Shown piece after piece: positions 54,638 through 62,450 of a DNA stretch of 64,000 nucleotides. The translations under genes were made by a program, and so were the position numbers. The stretch is taken from the NCBI GenBank assembly GCA_044336205.1, contig CP172318.1, forward strand, positions 930,001-994,000, given 5' to 3'. This stretch comes from Ruoffia sp044336205. Its GTDB lineage: Bacteria; Bacillota; Bacilli; Lactobacillales; Aerococcaceae. Numbering within the stretch: position 1 is the first letter of the stretch; each line of letters starts with the position of its first letter. The notes beneath the pieces were generated by a model that made no database searches, was not told the DNA's origin, and saw nothing but the letters and a program-made list of their open reading frames with translations.

Positions 54638-55438
54638 ATGTATACCGCAACTACAGAATATATTAAACAACAAGGCATTACTGAACCAACTATTGGATTA
54701 ATCTTAGGTTCTGGATTAGGGGACTTAGCTAATGAGATTCAGAATGCTATTGAAATTGATTATCAAGATATCCCAGATTTTCCTGTTTCTACGGTTGAAG
54801 GACACGATGGGAAGTTAGTTTACGGGGACCTAGCTAGTAAAAAAGTCATCGCATTAAAAGGAAGATTTCATTATTATGAAGGCTATGACTTAAATAAAAT
54901 TACATTTCCGGTTCGTATCTTTAAAGACTTAGGTGTGAAAACAGTGATTATTACTAATGCCGCCGGAGGCGTAAATGAAACTTTCTCGCCTGGTGATTTA
55001 ATGATAATTACTGACCATATCAATCTAACGGGTGAAAATCCATTAATTGGACCTAATTATGAAGCACATGGACCGAGATTTGTTGATATGACTGAAACCT
55101 ACAGTCGTCGTGGACAAGAGCTATTAAAACAAATCGCTGCAGATAACGACATTGAAATAAAAGAAGGAGTATACACTTGGTTTACTGGTCCTACATATGA
55201 GACTCCGGCGGAAATCAAAGCAGTGAGAGTCATGGGAGGAGATGCTGTAGGAATGTCAACAGTTCCTGAAGCAGTTGTAGCCAAACATGCCGGTTTAGAA
55301 GTGGTTGGTATCTCTTGTATTACTAACTTAGCTGCTGGAATGCAGACGTCTTTAAATCATGAAGAGGTTGTTGAAGTCTCTACTTTAGTTAAACCGAGAT
55401 TTAAGTTATTACTGACTGAGTTAATGAAAGAATTATAA
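54638..55438 (+). CDS. punA: Purine-nucleoside phosphorylase, trimeric class
   Basis: Splits purine nucleosides with phosphate to base and pentose-1-phosphate, the substrate of DeoB. 266 residues with the phosphate loop LILGSGLGDLA, VEGHDGKLVYG, LKGRFHYYEGY, the base-site TNAAGGVNETFSPGDLM and GPTYETPAEI, and MSTVPEAVVAKHAG. These are marks of the low-molecular-mass trimeric class (PupG/PunA), not the hexameric DeoD. It is expected to work with the BMP/NupABC nucleoside importer encoded earlier in the window. Confidence 0.95.
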   Translation: MYTATTEYIKQQGITEPTIGLILGSGLGDLANEIQNAIEIDYQDIPDFPVSTVEGHDGKLVYGDLASKKVIALKGRFHYYEGYDLNKITFPVRIFKDLGVKTVIITNAAGGVNETFSPGDLMIITDHINLTGENPLIGPNYEAHGPRFVDMTETYSRRGQELLKQIAADNDIEIKEGVYTWFTGPTYETPAEIKAVRVMGGDAVGMSTVPEAVVAKHAGLEVVGISCITNLAAGMQTSLNHEEVVEVSTLVKPRFKLLLTELMKEL

Positions 55439-55449
55439 TTGAATGTATC

Positions 55450-55515
55450 AAAGAGATAGGTCTATCCACGAGTCTATAATTGACAGCTCATATTGATAGA
55501 GCCTATCTCTTTATT
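55450..55515 (+). terminator. Compound deoB-punA terminator
   Basis: AAAGAGATAGG (55450-55460) pairs with CCTATCTCTTT (55502-55512). CTATC and GATAG extend the stem, and a small inner hairpin (GAG...CTC) lies in the loop. The T-run is weak (CTTTATT). Confidence 0.7.
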
Positions 55516-55616
55516 AGTATGTAATCTATTAGAAAACTTTACTTATTTAATAAAAGTATTAACGGATTATGACTAATTATAAAGTTTCTATAATAATTAC
55601 TAAATTAGACAATTTC

Positions 55617-55645
55617 TTGAAATAATTATCATTACATGGTAATAT
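55617..55645 (+). promoter_or_regulatory. ribT-scpAB promoter
   Basis: TTGAAA (55617-55622), a 17-base spacer and TAATAT (55640-55645), 33 bases before ribT. Confidence 0.55.
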
Positions 55646-55677
55646 CACTCAAGTAATTAAGGGATGAGGAGGTTACC

Positions 55678-56085
55678 ATGTTAATCAGTTCGAAAACAAA
55701 GAATGGGAAAATTATTTTAGGATTACTTTCATATACATTTGAGGGCGGAAATGCCTCAATGGAAGATTTAGAGAAGCTTCTTGAAAATTATCGTGAAAAT
55801 CCTAATTTTGACATTTTATTATTTAAAGACGAAGAAAGTGAAAACTTCATTGGATTAATCTGTATCGAACTAAATACAAGCCCTTCTGATGATTTAGATA
55901 AACCAAGTTCAACGACAATTATTGTCCACCGAATAGCAGTTGTACCTTCATTCAGAGATGAAGGAGTAGGGTATAGAATGTATGAATCACTTCGTCAATT
56001 ATATCCAAATGCTTCAGTTATTGGCTCAATGGATACAGTGGAATTATTATCAAAATGGTTGACAAGATACAACCAAAATCACTAA
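55678..56085 (+). CDS. ribT: RibT-like GNAT acetyltransferase
   Basis: Small GNAT-fold protein (135 residues) resembling Bacillus RibT. The acetyl-CoA binding region is seen as VHRIAVVPSFRDEGVGYRMY. Length and position directly before scpA match ribT of Bacillus, where it ends the riboflavin operon; here the riboflavin synthesis genes are absent and only ribU is nearby. The acceptor substrate is unknown. The start follows GATGAGGAGG. Confidence 0.8.
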   Translation: MLISSKTKNGKIILGLLSYTFEGGNASMEDLEKLLENYRENPNFDILLFKDEESENFIGLICIELNTSPSDDLDKPSSTTIIVHRIAVVPSFRDEGVGYRMYESLRQLYPNASVIGSMDTVELLSKWLTRYNQNH

Positions 56086-56105
56086 GAGAGATATGAGGAG
56101 ATTAA

Positions 56106-56860
56106 TTGAATCATCAAGATTTACGGATAGAATTAGATTCATTTCAAGGGCCTTTTGATTTATTATTGCATTTAGTCAGACAGATGGAAGTCGATCTTAA
56201 TGATATACCTATGGCCGAGATTACCAATCAATATATTGAATACATTGAAGCGATGCAAACATTAGAATTAGATATCATTGGTGATTATTTAGTTATGGCA
56301 GCAACTTTATTAGAAATCAAAAGTAATATGCTTTTACCCATAGAGCCTCATCCAGAATTTGATGAAGATTATGAAGAGGAAGATCCTAGAGATATCCTTG
56401 TTCAACAATTACTTCTCTATCAACAATTTCAAACTGTAGCAACTCAATTACAAATAAAACAAGAAGATAGATCGAGACTATATTCACGGCCAATGTCTGA
56501 TTTATCAGAATATCAATCTTTTGTACCTCTGGATGAAGGAAGCATAACAATTGAAGGACTAGCTGAGGCAATGTCAATAGTTATCGAAAAGATGGCAAGT
56601 CGTGAACCATTAGAAGAGAGATTCACCATGAAACATTGACGGTATCAGATCAAATGGATAAGATGCTAGCAGCTATTGATAGGCAGTCAAAAAAAGACTT
56701 CATCACCTTGGATCACTTTATTGAGTATGGGACTCGGTCAGAAATCGTAACGACATTTCTAGCTATGTTAGAGCTTGTTAGAAAACAGCATCTTATCTTT
56801 ATACAAAATACAAAAGATGATCCAATTCAGATTAGGAAGTTTGAGGAGTCGAATAAATGA
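56106..56860 (+). pseudogene. scpA: Segregation and condensation protein A, apparent frameshift
   Basis: Kleisin subunit of the Smc-ScpAB condensin complex. TTG 56106 after GAGGAG starts NHQDLRIELDSFQGPFDLLL, the standard ScpA N-terminus. The frame stops at 56639 after REPLEERFTMKH. The remaining 75 residues (HHETLTVSDQMDKML... to RSEIVTTFLAMLELVRKQHL) lie one frame away and end at 56860. One missing base near 56616-56623 accounts for this; restored length is about 251, as expected. The stop overlaps the scpB ATG. Loss of a core gene is less likely than sequence error. Confidence 0.9.
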
Positions 56861-57446
56861 ACAGCGTCATAAAAGAATTCATGGGATTATTTTTGTAGCT
56901 GGAGATCAAGGCGTTAGCCGTCAAGAATTAGCACAAAGTTTATTATTACCAATTGAAGATATAGATGAATGTCTTACTCAATTAACTTTAAATTTACAAC
57001 ATGATATTGATTCTCCAGTTGAACTCGTTAATTTTAATCAGCGTTACCGATTAATAACCAAACATGAATTAGCATCAGATGTTGAACAATTTGCCCAAGC
57101 ACCATTCTCACAGAACTTAACTAGAGCAGCTATCGAAACATTGGCTATTATTGCTTACAGACAACCAATAACAAGAATGGCTATTGATGAGATTCGTGGT
57201 GTATCATCATCGAGTATAATACAAAAGTTAATTTCGAGAGAATTGGTTAAAGAAGTTGGTAGAATTGAAGCACCAGGAAGGCCTGTATTATATGGCGTAA
57301 CCGATTATTTTTTGGATTATTTTGGCTTAACAACTTTACAAGATCTACCAGAAATCGAACCTATTGCTCTTAATGCGGAATTAGCTTCTGAAGAATTATT
57401 CAATTTAAAAGAATGGTCTATTGAATTTTTTGACAATAGTGACTAA
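56857..57446 (+). pseudogene. scpB: Segregation and condensation protein B, apparent frameshift at N-terminus
   Basis: Winged-helix partner of ScpA in the Smc complex. The natural start is ATG 56857, eight bases after GAGGAG and overlapping the scpA stop (ATGA). It reads MNSVIKEF and soon stops. Adding one A in the run at 56871-56874 gives MNSVIK, a basic or acidic residue, then IHGIIFVAGDQGVSRQELA, a normal ScpB start of about 197 residues. The rest is intact, with AAIETLAIIAYRQPITRMAI and VGRIEAPGRPVLYG. A longer open frame exists from 56775 but has no start signal. Confidence 0.9.
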
Positions 57447-57473
57447 GACAACGAGAATGAGGATGAGATATAG

Positions 57474-58202
57474 ATGGAAAGATTACAAAAAGTAATGGCA
57501 AATGCAGGTGTAGCAAGCCGTAGAAAATGTGAAGACATGATAACGAGCGGACAAGTTAAAGTGAATGGAACAGTTATAACAAAACTGGGAACGAAAGTTT
57601 CAAAAAATGACATCATTGAAGTAAATGGTGTGCCAATTTACAAAGAAGAACCAAGATATATTATGCTTTATAAACCTAAAAATGTTATTAGTGCAGTAAG
57701 TGATCCTACAGATCGTAAAGTTGTTACTGATTATATTTATGGTATCGATGAACGTATTTATCCGGTAGGTAGATTAGACTATGATACGACTGGTTTGATT
57801 TTGTTAACAAATGATGGTGACTTCGCTAATTTACTTATGCATCCCAGATTTAATATAGATAAAGTATATATTGCAACGGTGAATGGGATTCCAGATGAAA
57901 AAGCAATGGCCAAATTGCAAAATGGTGTTATTATTGATGGCAAAAAAACATCAAAAGCTCATGCTAAAATCCTATCTACAAATAACGAGAAAAAAACAGC
58001 TGTCGTTCAATTAATTATTCATGAAGGATGGAATCATCAAGTAAAAAATATGTTCGAGGCGGTAGGACATCAAGTATACAGGTTGAAGCGTGAACGTTTT
58101 GCATTTTTAGATTTAGGTAATTTAAATCCAGGTGACTGGCGTGAATTGACAGCTTTTGAAGTTGATAAATTAAAAAAGATGGCAATGTCTAATTCAGATT
58201 AG
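57474..58202 (+). CDS. rluB: Ribosomal large subunit pseudouridine synthase, RluB type
   Basis: Modifies uridine in 23S rRNA. 242 residues: N-terminal S4 RNA-binding domain (MERLQKVMANAGVASRRK) and the RsuA/RluB/E/F catalytic domain with the nucleophile Asp in PVGRLDYDTTGLILLTNDGD. The final part (IIHEGWNHQVKNMFEAVGH) is family-typical. It follows scpB by 27 bases, as in Bacillus and streptococci, and is probably in the same transcript. Confidence 0.94.
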   Translation: MERLQKVMANAGVASRRKCEDMITSGQVKVNGTVITKLGTKVSKNDIIEVNGVPIYKEEPRYIMLYKPKNVISAVSDPTDRKVVTDYIYGIDERIYPVGRLDYDTTGLILLTNDGDFANLLMHPRFNIDKVYIATVNGIPDEKAMAKLQNGVIIDGKKTSKAHAKILSTNNEKKTAVVQLIIHEGWNHQVKNMFEAVGHQVYRLKRERFAFLDLGNLNPGDWRELTAFEVDKLKKMAMSNSD

Positions 58203-58255
58203 AATTTTTAAGTCATTAAAAAATGATTTTGAGTGTTATTTATTTCACAATATGA

Positions 58256-58284
58256 TTGTCAATTGCTAATTATTGTGTTATAAT
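58256..58284 (+). promoter_or_regulatory. ribU promoter
   Basis: TTGTCA (58256-58261), a 17-base spacer and TATAAT (58279-58284), about 20 bases before the FMN riboswitch. Confidence 0.75.
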
Positions 58285-58303
58285 GTAATCAAATAAAATA
58301 ATA

Positions 58304-58416
58304 CGTCTTCAGGGCAGGGTGTAATTCCCGACCGGTGGTAAAGTCCACGAGCTTAAGCAATTAAGTTGAACTGGTGTAATTCCAGTACCGACAGTAAAGT
58401 CTGGATGGAAGAAGAT
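58304..58416 (+). ncRNA. FMN riboswitch (RFN element)
   Basis: Contains the conserved RFN blocks in order: AGGGCAGGGTG, CCGACCGGTGGTAAAGTCC, and ACCGACAGTAAAGTCTGGATG, enclosed by a TCTTC/GAAGA closing stem. It senses FMN in the nascent mRNA and controls ribU. The downstream hairpin at 58452-58501 is the likely expression platform. Confidence 0.97.
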
Positions 58417-58451
58417 TAAATGATATACATTATTTAGAGTATATTCTTTTA

Positions 58452-58501
58452 AAATACGGTTTTTCCTTGAAGCATAATCTAAGGAGGAAGCGTATTTTTT
58501 T
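58452..58501 (+). terminator. Riboswitch-controlled terminator
   Basis: AAAATACG (58451-58458) pairs with CGTATTTT (58491-58498); the stem continues inward (TTTTTCCTT with AAGGAGGAA, with two G-U pairs). A run of seven T follows. It contains an AAGGAGG sequence in its right arm, separate from the true ribU ribosome-binding site further on. Confidence 0.8.
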
Positions 58502-58530
58502 AGTCTTGAGACGAAGAAGGAGAATGGATA

Positions 58531-59133
58531 ATGAATAAACGACCAGATGTAAGGACAATGGTATTTCTAGCGATTTTAGGAGCTTGGGCTGTTGTTTTAC
58601 GGCTTTTTGATTTCCCAATTTTACCTGCTGCACCGTTTCTCAAAATAGATTTTAGTGATTTGGCAGTATTGATCGGTATGCTAGTTAATGGACCCGTTGG
58701 TATTGTAACAGTTGCACTCATACGCGATGTAGTCTTGTATATTATGAAAGGTGGAGAGGTAGGATTTCCAATTGGAGCATTTATGAGTGTTGTAGCATCC
58801 ATAGTGATGTTCCTTCCAACTCACTATATACTCAATAAATTTAATTCTGTCTCAATGCGTTTCAAAGAAATTATAATGAGCTTGACTCTTATAATCGGTT
58901 TGATAGTCTCAATGTCAGTTATTAATTACTATATTGCATTACCGATTTATACAACCCTTTTGAATTTTCCTATCGATGATTTTATGTCATATATTATTGC
59001 TGTGGTCATTCCTTTTAATGCAATTAAAGGTGTATTCTTAGCGGTTGGACAAATTGCTGTTATTAGATTGGTTCCAGACTTATTAGCTAAGCGTGATACT
59101 ATCTATTCTGGATACAAACTTAATTTAAAGTAG
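58531..59133 (+). CDS. ribU: Riboflavin ECF transporter, substrate-binding component RibU
   Basis: Membrane S-component (200 residues) that binds riboflavin and couples to the shared ECF module encoded elsewhere. Six hydrophobic segments. The N-terminal region MVFLAILGAWAVVLRLFDFP and LKIDFSDLAVLIG fit the RibU family. The FMN riboswitch just upstream supports the substrate. The start follows GAAGGAG. No riboflavin synthesis genes are in the window, consistent with uptake but not proof of auxotrophy. Confidence 0.95.
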   Translation: MNKRPDVRTMVFLAILGAWAVVLRLFDFPILPAAPFLKIDFSDLAVLIGMLVNGPVGIVTVALIRDVVLYIMKGGEVGFPIGAFMSVVASIVMFLPTHYILNKFNSVSMRFKEIIMSLTLIIGLIVSMSVINYYIALPIYTTLLNFPIDDFMSYIIAVVIPFNAIKGVFLAVGQIAVIRLVPDLLAKRDTIYSGYKLNLK

Positions 59134-59164
59134 TTCTGATAGTTTTAAATAAAATATTTGATTT

Positions 59165-59250
59165 TATCCAAACTTTGATGAGTAGGTTAACGAATTAAGC
59201 AATCTTGATTGCTATTCAAACCTTTCGACATATAAAGTTTGGATATTTTT
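59165..59250 (+). terminator. Nested ribU terminator
   Basis: TATCCAAACTTT (59165-59176) pairs perfectly with AAAGTTTGGATA (59234-59245), followed by T residues. Inside are AGGTT...AACCT and, at the centre, AGCAATC-TT-GATTGCT, giving a three-tier nested hairpin. Confidence 0.8.
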
Positions 59251-59528
59251 ATTACTGCGAGACAGAATAAAAATATATTATGAATTAAACTGCTATTGAA
59301 TATGTGTTAAATAGTGGCATAGTAAGGAAAATAATGTATAATAAATAATGAAAAATAAATGACCGTTTATTATTACTGTTTATTTACAATTATATTTCAT
59401 TTTTGTTTTTTAATAGTAGATTTGTTGTTAAATAGCTAAAATACTAGAAAACTATGGTAATATAATAATGCTTGTTAATAAAATAGCTGTCTAAACAGCA
59501 TTAATTTGCATATTTAGGAGGGATTCTA
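59251..59528. other. AT-rich intergenic stretch
   Basis: No gene seen. Two TATAAT boxes (59338-59343 and 59461-59466) could start the LysM-protein transcript, but neither has a convincing -35 box. The ribosome-binding site GGAGGGA of the next gene is at 59517-59523. Confidence 0.4.
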
Positions 59529-60170
59529 TTGTCAAAGGAACAAGATCAAGACATTTTTGAATCTGAGGTTGAAGAAACTGTTGAAGGGGCACCTTTAAAT
59601 GAGACAAATAAACCTTGGAATCGTAAATTTGGAGAAAATGAAAATTTAAAAAACCGTCAATATTCCAGAGCTGCACGGAACCAGCCTGCTAAAGAAGCAA
59701 CAACTTTATCTAAAGTATTGTTGTTTATTATAATCATTACAGTGATTACACCTTTTGTACTATTCTTCTGGGTGAATTCGCAAAGAAATAATGAAGAAAT
59801 ACCTACAAGAAGTGCAGAACAGATTACTTATTCAAGAAATTCAGAATTATCACAATCATCAGAACGTTCTGACGAAAGTGAATCTTCAGAAAGCATAGAA
59901 GAATCAAGTTCTGAAGAGATTAGTAGAGAATCTGTTGAATCCGTTGAGCAGGAACCAGTTACACCACCGACCCCAACAGAGCCAGTATATGAAGAGCCAA
60001 CCGTGGTAGAAGAACCACCAGCAACAACAGGATCTTATACGGTCCAAGCGGGAGATTCGTGGTATGCTATCGCACGTAATCATGGTATTGATGTGAATAC
60101 ACTACTTAATGCTAATGGTGCCTCTACAGAAACTGCTATTTTCCCTGGTATGCAAATTGTAATACCGTAA
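59529..60170 (+). CDS. Membrane-anchored LysM protein, SAG1386/EF1546 type
   Basis: Cell-wall-binding protein of 213 residues: a charged cytoplasmic N-terminus, one membrane helix (about 62-85, VLLFIIIITVITPFVLFFW), an extracytoplasmic Ser/Glu-rich then Pro/Glu/Thr-rich linker (about 95-165), and a C-terminal LysM domain (SYTVQAGDSWYAIARNHGI) that should bind peptidoglycan. The start is TTG after AGGAGGGA. Position before cmk-rpsA-der matches the streptococcal SAG1386 and enterococcal EF1546 surface-associated family. Exact role unknown. Confidence 0.85.
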   Translation: MSKEQDQDIFESEVEETVEGAPLNETNKPWNRKFGENENLKNRQYSRAARNQPAKEATTLSKVLLFIIIITVITPFVLFFWVNSQRNNEEIPTRSAEQITYSRNSELSQSSERSDESESSESIEESSSEEISRESVESVEQEPVTPPTPTEPVYEEPTVVEEPPATTGSYTVQAGDSWYAIARNHGIDVNTLLNANGASTETAIFPGMQIVIP

Positions 60171-60254
60171 AGGTAAAGGAAATAAAATTTTAATGAAGTA
60201 TCTATAGAGATCTGTTTAGGTCTCTATTTATTTTGAATAAAAGGGGTAATAATA

Positions 60255-60932
60255 ATGGAAACTATTCAAATTGCGGTAGACGGACCAGCTTCTTCAGGTA
60301 AAAGTACTGTCTCTCAAATCATCGCTGAAAAATTAAACCTTATTTATATTGATACAGGTGCTATGTATCGCGCAGTAACATTAGCTGTTTTAGATCAAGG
60401 AATTACAGTGAGCGACTTTAAAAAAGTGGAAAGTTTGTTATCAAGTTTAAACTTAGAATTTCAACGATCTAAAGAAGGCAATCAAGAAATTTACTTAAAT
60501 GGAAAAAATGTTAGCAAAGAAATCAGAACGGATCGAGTAACAGAAAATGTCTCAGAGATTTCTGCTTACCCATTTGTAAGAGAATTTCTCGTAGAGAAGC
60601 AAAGAGCTATGGCTGTATCAACCTCAGTGATTATGGACGGAAGAGATATTGGGACAGTCGTATTACCAGAAGCAGATTTCAAGTTCTATTTGAATGCGAG
60701 TGCTAAAGTAAGAGCCAAACGCAGATATTTAGAAAATATCAAAAAAGGACTTTCTAATCAGTCATTAGAAGAGATTGAACGGGCTATTATCGAGCGAGAT
60801 ACTTATGATTCGAATCGTGAGCATAGCCCTCTAAAAAAAGCATCGGATGCTATCTCTATTAATACAGATTTGTTCAGTGTCGAGGAAGTTGTTGAAGAAA
60901 TAATTAAACAAATAAAGGGATACGACGCTTAA
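60255..60932 (+). CDS. cmk: Cytidylate kinase
   Basis: Phosphorylates CMP and dCMP with ATP. 225 residues with Walker A DGPASSGKSTVSQ, IYIDTGAMYRAVTLAV, the CMP-binding MDGRDIGTVVLPEADFKFYL and RDTYDSNREHSPL. Length is normal. It is followed by rpsA, an order common across bacteria. Confidence 0.97.
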   Translation: METIQIAVDGPASSGKSTVSQIIAEKLNLIYIDTGAMYRAVTLAVLDQGITVSDFKKVESLLSSLNLEFQRSKEGNQEIYLNGKNVSKEIRTDRVTENVSEISAYPFVREFLVEKQRAMAVSTSVIMDGRDIGTVVLPEADFKFYLNASAKVRAKRRYLENIKKGLSNQSLEEIERAIIERDTYDSNREHSPLKKASDAISINTDLFSVEEVVEEIIKQIKGYDA

Positions 60933-60997
60933 TAAGGTGATTAATTGTGATTTTACTAGACTGTTGGTCTATTTTTTGGTATTATATGTTTATATAC

Positions 60998-61029
60998 GGT
61001 TCATAATACTATGTGAACCACTATTTTTT
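60998..61029 (+). promoter_or_regulatory. Hairpin with T-run in the rpsA leader
   Basis: GGTTCA (60998-61003) pairs with TGAACC (61014-61019) and is followed by a run of six T (61024-61029), 27 bases before the rpsA start. A second small stem, TAGAC with GTCTA plus T6, lies at 60957-60977. They may end the cmk transcript or regulate rpsA; the stems are short. Confidence 0.4.
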
Positions 61030-61056
61030 AGGTAACGCTTAGGAGGAATTGGGTAA

Positions 61057-62373
61057 ATGTCAGAGTTTGTAGAAGTAAATGAAAATGAAGAAGTAGTTTC
61101 TAACGAAATTGAAGAAACAATGGAAACTATGGAAGATGCTTTAGATAGCGTCAAAGAAATTAAAGTAGGAGATACTGTTCTTGGTGACGTATTAGCCTTC
61201 GATGATAATCAAATTCGTGTATCAATTCAAGAAAGTGGCGGACTTGAAGGAGTCGTTCCACGTAATGAATTATCAGCTACACCTGTAGAAAACATGGAAG
61301 ATGTAGTTTCGATTGGTGACGAAATTGAATTAGTAGTTTTAAAACCAATTAAAGATAAAGAAAACGGAAACTTTTTATTATCTAAAAAACGTGTAGATGC
61401 TAAAAAAGTTTGGGAAGAATTACAAGTTAAATTCGATAATGAAGAAGTTATTGAAGCACCAGTTAAGAGTGTGGTTAAAGGTGGTTTAGTTGTAGATGCA
61501 GGTGTACGTGGATTCGTACCAGCTTCTATGGTTGAAGATCACTTTGTAGAAGACTTCTCGCCATATGTTGGACAAACTTTAAAATTTGTAATTATTGAGA
61601 TTGAACCAAGTGAAAACCGCTTAATCTTATCTCACAAAGAAATTGCCCGTAAAGAAAGTGAAACAAAACGTGCTGAATTATTATCTTCACTTGAAGTGGA
61701 TTCAATCGTTGAAGGTACAGTTGCACGACTTGTAAACTTCGGTGCTTTCATTGATTTAGGTGGAGTAGATGGATTAGTTCACATTAGTCGTATCGCTCAC
61801 GAGCACGTTGACAAGCCAAGTGATTACTTAACACCTGGTGATAAAGTTAACGTTAAAGTTCTTTCAGTAGATGAAGAAGATGGAAGAGTTTCATTATCTA
61901 TTAAAGATACACTAGAAGGACCATGGGATAACATCGAAGAAAAAGCTCCAGAAGGTTCAGTATTAAAAGGTACTGTTAAACGTTTAACAAGCTTTGGTGC
62001 TTTCGTTGAAGTATTCCCAGGAGTTGAAGGTTTAGTTCATATCTCGCAAATCGCTCACGAGCACATTGCTACACCACACGAGCGTCTAGAAGAAGGCCAA
62101 GAAATTGATGTTAAAGTGTTAAGCGTTGACCCTGAAGAGAATCGCTTATCACTATCAGTTAAAGCTTTATTAGATAAACCTGAAGGTTTTGAGGAAGCTC
62201 AAGCTGAAGCATCAAATAACCAACCACGTCGTGAAAACAGACGTCAAGGTAATAAACCAAAACAAAATCGTCAAAGAACATTCCAAGATACAACTTCATC
62301 TGATGATAGCGAATCAGGTTTCACTTTAGCAGATATGTTAGGAGACCAATTAGATCAGTTTAAAGGTGAATAA
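61057..62373 (+). CDS. rpsA: 30S ribosomal protein S1 (four S1 domains)
   Basis: RNA-binding protein aiding translation initiation. 438 residues with four S1 repeats of the low-GC Gram-positive form, seen at VGDTVLGDVLAFDDNQIRVS, VIEAPVKSVVKGGLVVDAG, IVEGTVARLVNFGAFIDLGG and VLKGTVKRLTSFGAFVEV. These are followed by a basic, Asn/Gln/Arg-rich tail and an acidic end. The start follows TAGGAGGAATT. Bacillus-type S1 is shorter than the six-repeat form of Proteobacteria, so this length is normal. Confidence 0.95.
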   Translation: MSEFVEVNENEEVVSNEIEETMETMEDALDSVKEIKVGDTVLGDVLAFDDNQIRVSIQESGGLEGVVPRNELSATPVENMEDVVSIGDEIELVVLKPIKDKENGNFLLSKKRVDAKKVWEELQVKFDNEEVIEAPVKSVVKGGLVVDAGVRGFVPASMVEDHFVEDFSPYVGQTLKFVIIEIEPSENRLILSHKEIARKESETKRAELLSSLEVDSIVEGTVARLVNFGAFIDLGGVDGLVHISRIAHEHVDKPSDYLTPGDKVNVKVLSVDEEDGRVSLSIKDTLEGPWDNIEEKAPEGSVLKGTVKRLTSFGAFVEVFPGVEGLVHISQIAHEHIATPHERLEEGQEIDVKVLSVDPEENRLSLSVKALLDKPEGFEEAQAEASNNQPRRENRRQGNKPKQNRQRTFQDTTSSDDSESGFTLADMLGDQLDQFKGE

Positions 62374-62396
62374 TATTTTCAATGGATAGAAAGATT

Positions 62397-62424
62397 AGGC
62401 TGACTTATTTTTAGTCAGCCTTTT
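62397..62424 (+). terminator. rpsA terminator
   Basis: GGCTGAC (62398-62404) and GTCAGCC (62414-62420) with a nine-base loop, followed by TTTT. Confidence 0.75.
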
Positions 62425-62450
62425 CTTAATTTTTGGAGGTGAAATAAATA

